64,000 nucleotides of DNA from Verrucomicrobiaceae bacterium (GTDB lineage Bacteria > Verrucomicrobiota > Verrucomicrobiia > Verrucomicrobiales > Verrucomicrobiaceae), in the NCBI GenBank assembly GCA_027484445.1, contig JAIXSY010000037.1:85268-149267 (forward strand). Reading direction: 5' to 3'. The position numbers were made by a program, and so were the translations under genes. Positions 1 through 10,900 of this stretch are shown here, piece by piece. The number at the start of each line of letters is the position of its first letter. Position 1 is the first letter of the stretch. The notes beneath the pieces were generated by a model. That model was not told the DNA's origin. It saw nothing but the letters and a program-made list of their open reading frames with translations, and ran no database searches.

Positions 1-2
1 AC

Positions 3-386
3 CTGCTGCAGGTTCGCAGCCGTGCCAGCACGCGTCGTCCATTTGCCAAGATGGATGAACTTCGAGAGAACGTGGAGAAAAACTTCCGCCCAAGCCTCAC
101 TCAGAAACAGGCAGAGATGGATAAAATCGCCGCTGACATGGGGCCTCTGCGTGTAAAGAATGGACAGCTCGTCGATCCAGCGCAGATCAAGAAACTCCAG
201 GAGCTGATGGACAAGCAAACACAGATCAAGCGTGAGATCCGTGAGATCAAAAAGGATCAAAACAAGGACATCGACTTCACCCAGAACATCATCACGCTGC
301 TCAATGTGTTCGGCGTCCCTCTACTTGTCGTAGCAATTGGACTGACTTTGGCCATCCGCCGCCGTGCTGTGACAGCAGCTATTTGA
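3..386 (+). CDS. GldG-like ABC transporter auxiliary protein, C-terminal part
   Basis: The reading frame is open from the left edge, so only the C-terminus is present (about 127 residues). It shows a charged, coiled-coil-like stretch rich in K, E, Q and D, then a single hydrophobic segment (NIITLLNVFGVPLLVVAIGL) and a short basic tail (AIRRR), so it is a C-terminally anchored membrane protein. This architecture is typical of the C-terminus of GldG-type proteins, which accompany GldA/GldF-like ABC transporters. The DUF4340 gene begins 43 bases downstream on the same strand, and that pairing is common in such operons. The family call rests on C-terminal architecture and context only. Confidence 0.6.
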   Translation: MLQVRSRASTRRPFAKMDELRENVEKNFRPSLTQKQAEMDKIAADMGPLRVKNGQLVDPAQIKKLQELMDKQTQIKREIREIKKDQNKDIDFTQNIITLLNVFGVPLLVVAIGLTLAIRRRAVTAAI

Positions 387-428
387 TCCTCCGCTGTGAT
401 TGAACCCCTTTAACTCGCATCATCAGCC

Positions 429-1808
429 ATGAAGAAACTCATCATTCGTCTCGCCGTTCTTGGCGGTATCATTGGCTTTGCCATTTATTACCAGAATCAA
501 CAAAACGCCACGCTGAACACTGCTGCCAACCGTGGAGTGAGGTTGCGTGAATATCTCCTCCCCGGATTGCGGATTGAGGCTCTGCGCAAATTCATCGTCA
601 AAGACAGCAAAGGGTCCGTGACTATCACCGTCAGCGATGACTTGAAATCTGCGGTAGTCGCGGAGCGTGCGGGTTACCCGGCCTCCATGGATAAGCTGAG
701 CACGACCATGAGTGATCTGCGTGAGCAGAAAATCTCCAGCAAGGTGCAGATCGGCAAAGCTGCGTGGGCCAAGAATAATCTCAAAGCGCCTGGCGATGGC
801 AACGAAGGTATTGGAACACAAATCGAGATGAAAGACGGGGCAGACAATGCCCTTGCGACTCTGATTCTTGGCAGCAACACGGACATCACCGGCACTGGCA
901 ATCCGAATCCGATGAACTCGGCGAGTCAGCGATTGGTTCGCACGGTCGAAGATGGCGAGACCATCTGGCAGGTGAGCAATACCTTCTTTGATTTGGAGGC
1001 GAAGCCCGAAAACTGGTTGGACAAAGCCTTCATTGATGTCCAAAAGATCAAAGAGATTTCGGTCACAGCTGCTCAAGCGGATGATTCTTGGATAATCAGT
1101 CGCGGCAAAGATTCAGAGACCGATTTTGCTTTGGTTCAACCTCGTGCGGGTGAAAGTTTAGATAACACAAAAATCACCGCAGGCAGCCTTTTGTCATCGC
1201 CAAGCTTCAATGATGTTAGCCCCAAGGACAAAGCCGCTGAGTTACTCAAAGATGCTATCAAGGCTAAGATCACGACCTTCGACGGCTTTACTTATGACAT
1301 TCAAGTCGCCAAGCAGAGCAAAGAGGGCAGTGACAAGTATTACCTGTCGGTGAATGTGGCTGCAGACATTCCCCAAACTCGGCCTGCTGTGAAGGACGAA
1401 AAAGAAGAAGACAAAAAGAAAGCGGACGAGGCCTTCGCAGCGGACAAGAAATCCAAGGAGGAGAAATTGGCCAAAGAGCAGAAGTTCGCTGGTTGGATCT
1501 ATGAAGTCAGCGAGTACACCGTGAACAATTTGCTGAAAAAACGCAGTGAAATTGTGAAACTGGAAGTTCCTAAGGCCCAGGAGGGTGCCAAGCCTACAGA
1601 ATCTGCACCTTCGCAACCCTCCGCCAGCGTTCCGGCACCTAGCACTTCGTCTGCACCTGCGCCGACTGTTACCCCTGCACAAATCACACCAACGGTTCCG
1701 CCAGCACCAAATCCAGCCGCAGGTGCCAACGCTCCTGTGAGCGTCACCACGACCCCTGTGTCTGTGCCTGTGATTCCTGAGAAGCCTGCTGAGGCCAAGA
1801 AGAACTGA
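429..1808 (+). CDS. DUF4340 domain-containing membrane-anchored protein
   Basis: 459 residues. The N-terminus MKKLIIRLAVLGGIIGFAIYY is a signal-anchor, and the rest should lie outside the membrane. Central motifs such as ATLILGSNTD and WQVSNTFFDLEAKPENWLDK are typical of DUF4340 proteins, in which an LGS segment is followed by a W-rich segment. Residues about 300-345 are a highly charged K/E/D-rich linker. The last 80 residues are rich in Pro, Ala, Ser and Thr, probably disordered. It lies just downstream of the GldG-like gene and probably shares its transcript. A perfect terminator hairpin follows, so this is the last gene of the operon. Function unknown; context suggests an ABC transporter accessory component. 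Confidence 0.75.
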   Translation: MKKLIIRLAVLGGIIGFAIYYQNQQNATLNTAANRGVRLREYLLPGLRIEALRKFIVKDSKGSVTITVSDDLKSAVVAERAGYPASMDKLSTTMSDLREQKISSKVQIGKAAWAKNNLKAPGDGNEGIGTQIEMKDGADNALATLILGSNTDITGTGNPNPMNSASQRLVRTVEDGETIWQVSNTFFDLEAKPENWLDKAFIDVQKIKEISVTAAQADDSWIISRGKDSETDFALVQPRAGESLDNTKITAGSLLSSPSFNDVSPKDKAAELLKDAIKAKITTFDGFTYDIQVAKQSKEGSDKYYLSVNVAADIPQTRPAVKDEKEEDKKKADEAFAADKKSKEEKLAKEQKFAGWIYEVSEYTVNNLLKKRSEIVKLEVPKAQEGAKPTESAPSQPSASVPAPSTSSAPAPTVTPAQITPTVPPAPNPAAGANAPVSVTTTPVSVPVIPEKPAEAKKN

Positions 1809-1841
1809 TTCTCATTACTTCAAAAGCATCACTGAAATCCT

Positions 1842-1872
1842 GCGGGAATGAAGTCATTCATTCCCGCTTTTT
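1842..1872 (+). terminator. Rho-independent terminator
   Basis: Perfect 11-bp inverted repeat (GCGGGAATGAA, 4-base loop GTCA, TTCATTCCCGC) followed at once by five T. It lies 34 bases past the DUF4340 stop codon and upstream of the giant protease gene, so it separates the two transcripts. Confidence 0.85.
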
Positions 1873-1989
1873 CGTGGGTCAGATTGTATCGAGATCTGAT
1901 TTACGAAAAAATCAAAAAAAGGCGCGTGCTGGATTTCAGTCTTGATTTGAGCGCCAGTTTCTGGTGCGCTGTCTGGTAAGTAGCCCTTC

Positions 1990-4900
1990 ATGAATTTCCC
2001 TTTTGGAAAATTGCGCCCACTTGGTCTTTGTATTGGCATTGTCATCACAATGATAGTGGCTTGGTGGTTGGCTGGGGGATCCGGTCGAGTCGGCGAAGGC
2101 AAGGTTACGTCTGTAGGCCATGACCTGCGACCGCTATCGGATGCGTCGAAAGTGCCATCACCCGAAGTAAACCCCGCCGCTTTCGCGAAAGAAAAAAAGG
2201 CATCCTTAGGCGGGGCAAAAGTTCCCGTCACGCCCGTTCAACTCAGTCCTTTTCAAGAGCAACTGGTTCGTCGGTCTAGCCTTTTGGATCGACGCCGGTT
2301 CGCTGCCGTGGGTTCAGAGCCTGCACGTGAATTGCGTCTCTGGCGCACTTCGTTCAAGTATCCGCTGGTGCGTGAAGAAACTTGGCTCGCTCAGGATGCG
2401 CAAGGTCAAGAGGTAGTGGTTCGACGTGAATTCTCCGTGGCCGATCATGCGATGGTGCGCTTCCCCGAAGCTTTCAGTGCGATCGAGATCAAAGCTTGGG
2501 CTCAGAGGCGTGGTTTCCATCTCCGCCACGCTTTGCGTGCAGTGCCTATCTGGCTTGTTTCAAGTCAGGAGGCGAATCTCGGGACGGCCGAGAAAATCAT
2601 CGCTGCTTTTCAGCAAGACTTTCCCGATGCAAAAAGCGCGATTGCAGAACGAGACTATTTGCTCTTCCCCTCGTTGATGCCGAACGACTCTTCGGTGGGC
2701 CTCCTTTGGGGCATGAACAACACAGGGCAAACGGGAGGTGTGGTCGATGCCGACATTGATGCTCCCGAAGCTTGGGATCTTGCAACGGGTTCTAGGCAGG
2801 TGCTGGTGGGTGTCATTGATACTGGCATTGACCGTGGCCACCCAGACTTGGCAGCAAACTTATGGCAGAACCCTCGTGAGATTCCGGGCAACCGAGTGGA
2901 TGATGATGGCAATGGCTTTGTGGATGACACTCATGGTTGGGACTTTTTTTCCGACGACAATGACCCTAGCGATGAAAACAATCACGGCACACATTGCGCG
3001 GGAACCATCGGCGGCGTGGGGAACAATCAAAGCGGAGTCGTTGGTGTGTGTTGGCAGGTTTCGATGGTTGGCATCCGCTTCTTAGGTCCGAATGGAGGCA
3101 CGACCTCAGACGCTGTGGATAGCATTCATTATGCTCGTCAATTGCAAGTCAATCTCACCTCCAATTCCTGGGGAGGCGGGGGTTACAGCGCACTCTTGCA
3201 GTCGGCCATTCAGCAGGCTGAGACGGCTGGTCAGCTCTTTGTGACTGCGGCAGGAAATGACGGTCTGAACTCTGATCTCACACCGAATTATCCTTCAGGG
3301 TATCCGGTGGGAAACATCATCGCTGTGGCAGCTAGCACGGACCGAGACACCCGGGCTAGTTTTTCGAATTATGGTGCTACGACGGTGGACCTCGCAGCTC
3401 CTGGAGACGACATTTACAGCACGATTCGTTCGAGCGGTTATGCAAGTTTCAATGGCACCTCCATGGCCACTCCTCACGTGGCTGGGGCTGCTGCACTGCT
3501 GCTGAGTGTGGCACCTGACTTGTCAGTCGCAGACCTGAAGTCCAAGCTGATGACTTCGGTCGATCGCTTGCCTGCCTTTGCGACCACGACAGTCTCTGGG
3601 GGAAGGCTCAATCTGGCCCGTTTGATCCAAGAAGCTGCGGGTCCGCGCCCGCTTGTTCAGGTTATCCAGGTCTCTGAAGCTGAGGCTGGTGGAAATGGGG
3701 ATGGAGTCTTGAATCCCGGAGAAACTCTGGACCTGTTTTTTCAAGTCACCAATCGAGGCAGTGAGGTGGCTCAAAATGTCAGTGTCACGATACGACCCGT
3801 GCTCGCAGGTTCCGCATTTACGGTCCTGCGTGGAGATTTGCCGGTCGGCACCATTGCCTCAGGGACAAGCTTTGTTTCTCCTACATCCTTTCAAGTCCGA
3901 TCAGCAGCGAACAGCCTGACTCCCTTGGCTGAGGAGTTGGAGATCGTGGTTCGCTACGGTTCGCCTCTGCAGGTGCTCACACAGCGCTATTCGCTCTATC
4001 TACTGACTTCATCTTTTGTTCAGGGACGTGTATTTGATACTGCTAAAGGAACGCCGTTAGAAGGAGCTGTGGTGAGATTTTCTGGACCTTCGACTCGAAC
4101 AGCGACAACAGATTCGGACGGCCGCTATCGAGTCTTGCTTACCGATGGAAACTACCAAGCGAATGCACTTTCGGCCGGTTATTTGACTTCAGCCGCAGTG
4201 GCGGTGAATGTGCCACCCAGTCGAACGGAGCTGAACTTTTCACTCGGAGTACCTCAGCTCACCATCACGCCGAATCATCTTGAGGAAACCTTATACTCAG
4301 GTCGCAAGAGCACGCGTCGGGTAGAACTGCGCAATCAAGGTAGCGCTCCGCTCACTTGGAGTCTTCGTTTTACTCGTCAACCTACGACGGAAGGCCAAAT
4401 CACCTCCTTCACTCTGCCTGAACGAGAGATTGACCCGGATCAATTTAACGCGGATACGGGAGTGCGTAGCTTCTTCAAGTCATCCCGAGTTGAAACGTTA
4501 GCTGCGCTAGACGCTCCTTTGGTTTCACTCAAAGGAGTCAAGGTCGGTATGCTTGCCTCCACTTGGGAAAGGAATGTCTTCTCAGAAGATTTGCGGGCAC
4601 GTGGTGCGCAAATTTTGACCGTTAGCTCACCACTCACGGCGATTGCACTTTCCGAGTTGGATGTGTTGATCGTGGATGATGCGATCCGTGATCTAAGCAC
4701 AGACGATCTCAATCAGATCCGCGCACGTGTGACTGGGGGCATGGGGCTGCTTTGCGAGGCGGATGACTCTGCCTCCATGTCGTCGATCAATCAGTTATTC
4801 CAAGGCACAGGCATCACCGCCTTCTCTGATGGATTTCGGGATGTGACCTTCACAGACATTCGTCCTCATCCGATGACTGCGGGTGTAGGCACATTGGTTC

Positions 4901-7900
4901 AATACTCGGTGGGTGCGTATGCAGTCACATCGCAATTGCCAGAGACACTGGTCGGCGCTGGTGTCAATCGTGCCCACGCAGCATTGACCCGCCTTGGCAG
5001 CGGCTTGATGTTTTTTATTGGCAATGAGATCACGGATGAGGCCAACTTTGTCACAGGAGATGGAAGACTCTTTGCCAACCAGATCGTTGATGGTCTTGCG
5101 GCAGAACCTGGCTGGATCAAGGCGAGCCCAGCTTTGGGGTCATTGCCACCTGGAGGCACCCAACAAGTGGATGTGAGCCTGGACTCCGCTTTGTTGTCTG
5201 CTGGTGAGCATGAGGCATTTGGAGCTTTTCTCACAAACATTCCCGATGAAGGAGGTCAGGTCTTGCCGGTATCTCTCAAGGTCGTGGAGGCACCCCAGAT
5301 AAGTTTTTCTCCATCCAACGTGAATTTCGAGTCGGTGGTTCAGGGCGTGCCTGCGGTTCGTCAGTTGACCATCACCAACCGTGGGCCCGTGCCACTGGAG
5401 GTAAACCGAATCGAACTTGTCGGTGAAGGCGCAGAGTATTTTCAAGTTCAGCCTGCAACTGCATTTGCACTGCCGACACTTGCTTCGCAGACATTGTCGA
5501 TCGCGCTGGCATCAAATGCTCCATTCAAGCAGGTTCGTGCCGAATTGCGTCTTTTCAGCAATGACCCAACGGGCAGCCCAATTGCCGTTCAGATTCTTGG
5601 ACAAAGGCAGTTGCCACCTGATCTGCAGTTGAGTCCTGAAAATATCGGATTCGTTTTTCGTGAGATGCAGAAAGGCGTGGCTAGCCTAACCTTGAGGAAT
5701 CGGGGCAAAGGGCCACTGCATTGGAATGCATCTCTCGCTGATAATGCTGGGCGCTCACCGGCCTGGGCTCAGCTTTCAGAAGTTTCGGGAACCGACTTTC
5801 CGGGTTCCAACCGACACATACGCATCTGGTTGGATTCAGCAAAGCTATCGGTAGGTGAGCACACTTGCACTTTCACCTTAACTTCGAACGATGCCGATCG
5901 TCCGTCATGGAGTGTGCCGGTGAGCCTACGCGTGCAGCCGATTCCAATCCTCCAGATGCAAACGGTTCACGATGCAGGTGAAGTTCGAATGGGTCAAAGC
6001 AAGCGTTTTGAGGTGTATCTACACAATCTTGGTTCGGCTCCACTTGTACTGAGTTCAGCATTGGTCTTGTCGTCGTCATTTCGTTGTGTGAGCGGCATCC
6101 CAATGACCATTCCTGCCAGAAGTGGAATGGCCTTGAACTTTGAGTTTCATCCACGTTCTACAGCAGGACGACATCAGGCATTGGCTGCCTTTTTGACCAA
6201 TGCACCTTCGGGGCCGATTCGCTTCCGACTCACAGGCACTGCCAAGATAGGGCCACGCTTGGCGCTATCACCTAGTGCTCTATCCTTGAACCTTCCAGCA
6301 GGCACAGAGCAGGTGCGTTGGGTTCGTGTGACCAATACCGGTGACGAGCCGATGAGTTGGAGTTTCCAATCCGAGGACAAGGTAGATTGGCTGAAGCTGG
6401 ACGGGGAGCCCTCAATTCTGCAGCCTGGAAAGTTCAATTTGGTGGGTTTGCGGATGAACACTCACTTGCTTGAGCCGGGGATCAAAACAACAACACTTGC
6501 TTTCAAAAAGGAAAATGAAGGCATGGACACTTCAATGCAGGTGCGTTTGTCGATCACTCGGAGTGCTTCTTTGGCGGTGACTCCACGCACCATCCACATC
6601 AGTCGTGCTTGGGCAGGTCACGTGGAAGCGTCATCGTTTGTTTGTGAAAACCTGGGCAACCAACCTCTGACGATCTTGTCTCTACGAGCATCTCATCCAC
6701 GTTTGAGTCTGTCTGGAGCATCACTTGCACTTCCTAGGGTGCTCCAGCCTGGAGAGCGTTTGGAGGTCCCCTTTCAGTTCACGATAGACAAGGTGGGGCA
6801 ATATGCAGATGCTTTTTTCATAACCTCAAGTTTAGCCCCCAATCGACCCGTAAGATTGCCGGTGACTTCCCAGGTTTTGGCACCACCTGTCTTGAGAGTG
6901 ACACCGAGTGAGCTGGACATGACGGTTGAGCCAGGTGCTGAATCAAGTGCTGATCTTGGGATCGAAAACGTGGGCGGAGATGTGCTCACCTGGAAAGGTA
7001 GAGTGAGCCAGGGCACAGGCCCTGCTGCTGATTTATCGAACCTATTGAATCGCGTTGAATCTTCGCCATCAACGCTAACGGGTTTGCTCTCGAATAGTCG
7101 GGCCTTTACTGGTGGAACCACCGGCAGTTCCATTGAGGATGGGGGTGACAATCGTTATGATACTGGCAATATCATCAGCACGGATCTTTTCCCTGAGCGA
7201 AGGCTTGATTATTCGGATGGGGTTTTGGCTCAGCATTCTTTGTTCGGGGCCAGGGGGCGATACTTTACCCTCAAGACGGGGCCACTTTGGATGTGTGCGG
7301 CAGACCTGGATGGTGTTTCAAGGTTCGTGATTTCAGGAGGACTAGGAGCTGATGGTGCAGGTCGTGTTGGTGGTGGTCAGATCACTCGCACGGTCGCTGG
7401 TGTTACTTATCGAGGCTTTTACAAGCGTGTCGCAGGTGCTTCAGTGCCTTCGGTGAATCATCTCATCATCGTTCAGCAGCAAGATGGACTGCAGCAACGC
7501 TATGATGAGAATAACACAGATAGCGATTTTCATGAGGTGTCAGGTTTGGCTGGAAGCGTGCGTCTGTATTACTTGATGTTTGGTCTTTCGTCAGGGTTGG
7601 CTTATTCGGAGCAATCGTTTGGGGTTTTGATGGAAACCTTTTTGCGAGAAATGGTTCATGCTGAATCTCCTGACTGGTTGACGATGAGTTTGATGGAGGG
7701 GCAAGCAACAGCAGGGCAGATGAGTCGTTCCAAGTTGACGCTTTCTCCCGCGCAGTTGCTGCCAGGTATCTACACAGCTGCTGTTCATTTGGAGACCAAT
7801 AGCCCATCGACATCGGCTGCAAGAGTGCCTGTGACACTGCGGGTGCCTTCGAGAGTTAGGCTCCAGATCAAGCCCGATCAGCTTCATTTTCCTGACACTT

Positions 7901-10900
7901 TCCTAGGCTCGACTTCCCAATTCGTTTGCACTTTATCGAATCCAGGAAATCAGGCCCTGGAAATAGCGGAGTTGTTTTCGAACTCACCTGCTTATCAGAT
8001 TTCAGACTGGCAAACACCAGCAGTCATCCCAAGAGGTGGCAAGGCTTCCTTCCAATTGGTCTTCAAGCCTGATGGAGTCGGGGCATTTCCTGCTGAACTT
8101 GTGTTGCGATCCAATTCACATCAGCAACCTGAGTTGAGACTTCCTCTTTCAGGTCGCTGTCTGCGAGGTCCAGCTTTGCAATTGGACCCAATGGAAATCA
8201 CGGCTGTGGTTGAGCCTGGCAGTAGTTCGATCGTGCCGTTGAATCTTTCAAACACAGGAGATGCTCTGCTTGCTTGGTCTGCCCAGCCTAGCATGTCTTT
8301 AGTAGGGCAAGTGGCGATAGCACCCGCTTCAGGAACGGCATTGAGTGGTGCCTCTCAGAATCTTTCGCTGGGTATCCTGACCATGGCGACTTCAAGTCCT
8401 GGGCTTACGCAGGGCTCAATTCGATTCACCAGCAACGACACAGCGCGTCGAGTTTATGATCTTCCCGTTCGCTTTACAGTGAACTCGCGTCCCAGGGGTG
8501 CATTGAGCCGCACCGATTTGGTTTTCGGTCAAGTCATGGTTGGAGCCTCAGCCAGCAGCACGGTTCAAATTCGAAACACAGGAAACGCCACGCTTCGAGT
8601 GAGTGCGGTCAGGAACGATTCTTTGGCATTCTCGATCGAGGGAGTGAGCTTTCCTCGTGATATTCCTGTCGGGGGGAGCCTAACTTTGCCGTTTCGCTTT
8701 TCCCCGATGGAGGTCACTGCTTCCAAGGCTGAATTTCGCTTTGCTTTAGATAGTCCTGCTTTGCCTTCGGAGCTTTTGTTGCGTGTGACTGGTGAAGGTG
8801 TGGCACCCCCGATTTTGAATGTTCAACCTGCGACGGAAATCGACTTTACTTTGAAGCAAGGACAAACCCAGGTGGTGCCTCTTTCTGTAAAAAATGAAGG
8901 CGGTTCTCTCTTGATCTGGCAAGCGCAAGTCAAGGATCGTTCGATACCATCAGGAGCCTTGAGTGAAGTGCTACAACGAGTGGATGATACCTCTCAAGAG
9001 CTTGGCGAGCTGATTCCTGATCGATTCTTGTTTCAGGATGGCGTCACTGGCACTTCTATCCTTGATGGGGGGGATGACATGTATGACTCTGGAAACTACC
9101 TGAGTACAAATTTGGGACGCTCTATTCCTTATTCGGATGGTTCTATCACGACATCGAGTCAGATTGGTGCTGGGGGCAATTACTTCACGCGGAAAAGAGA
9201 CGGATGGTTTCTCTTCGTGGCTGACTTCGGCTCTCAGGTCACTGAATTTTCCATCACGGGAAATCTAGGGGCGGATGGGGAGGGAAGTGTCGATGCTGCC
9301 GTCATGGATCGTTCCTACCATGGCCGTGATTACGTGGGTTATTTCAAATCTGTTCATAGCGCTTCAGGTGATGCTTCTGTGAATCACCTGATCATCACGG
9401 AACGTCGCCCTGGTCTATATCGAACACACAGCCCCAATTCAGATCTGGATGACCATGCTCTCTATGGTCTTTCAGGAGGTCGAGTTTATTACCTTTTGTT
9501 CAGTCGTGATTCAGGGCTGCCTGTGGATGATGCTTTGGCACGGCAGATCATGGATTTTTTCCTAGAACGCATTGCTCTCGTGCCCGTGCAGTCTTGGGTT
9601 TCAGTTTCACCCACTTCAGGCTCAGTCGTTCGATCGGCCAGTTCTCCGGTAAACGTGACCTTGCAAACACAGGCTTTGCCTGTCGGACTCCACACTGCGA
9701 AAGTTGAGTTTTCAGGCAATGCACCTGGGGCTGCTGCGATTGAGATTCCACTCAAGTTAACAGTTTTGGAGCCAGATCTCTCTGTCTCGCCGCAACGCTT
9801 TGAATGGAGTCAAATGCATCAGGCAACGTCTCAACCCTCACGCTTGTCGATCACTGCGCGCCCAGGGTTGTCCCCAAGTTGGACGGCGATGAGCAATGTG
9901 AATTGGCTAAGCTTGTCACGAACTCGGGGAATTGGTTCAGCAGAGATCGATTTGACTTCCGATTCAACGCTACAACCGGGCTCCTACAGTGCCAAAGTGA
10001 CTGTTGTGTCGGATGTAGATGGAACTTCAATCACGATCCCCGTGACAGTGATGGTTCATGCAACTGCCTACACTCAATTTTTCACGGACTATCGTCAGCC
10101 TTCACGTATTCTTGGACTTGTTCGTGGTCAGTTAGGCCAGCCCTCTTTATTGGTGGGTCTTGATTCTGGAACCTTGGCTGCGAGTCGTCCACTCACCCTT
10201 CCTCCAGACATCACTGATGCCGATTTGACGACGGAAGGATCGAGACTCTATGCCATCAGTTTTGCGGAGAAGACCATCACTGAAGTGGATCTGGACTCTT
10301 GGCAGATCACGCGCTCTCAAACTCTGCCGTTAACCCTTGATGCTGGCTCTGCTGATCCTTATCATTACGATGTGGAAGCAGGTCGTCCGGGAATTGTTTA
10401 TTACACGGACGCACTTGCTCAGCCGGAGCTACATGTCTTTGATTTCGAAAATGGTCATGACCTCTCTCGCTTTAAGTTAAACAACGGTGCTGGTGTTGCT
10501 GACTTCAATGTCAGCCCTGATGGCAATTTCATGCATGTAATCTCTCAAAGCTCATGGAGTGGGGCTGGAACGGCGTCTGTCGCGCGGATCAATAGCTCGG
10601 GAACGACTTTGGTTCAGACGCATTTGGCGAATCAGGCAATTCCTGCGTTGCCGATTCGGGCGGGTATCTTTTTGAGTGCGAGCCGTGATGCCTTTTACAC
10701 TCGTGCCTATCGTCACACACCTCTACTCGATAGTCGTCAAGACTACTCTCGTGCCGCCTCCATCGTGGCCACCTCCGCTTATGGCCATGCGCTCGTTTTT
10801 AGCGATGCTTTAGTGGAAAGTGTAGCTGGCACGACACTCGCGTCTTTGCCATCTGGCATCCAAGCTGCTGCTTTCTCTGCGACGCAGAATGCTTTGATCT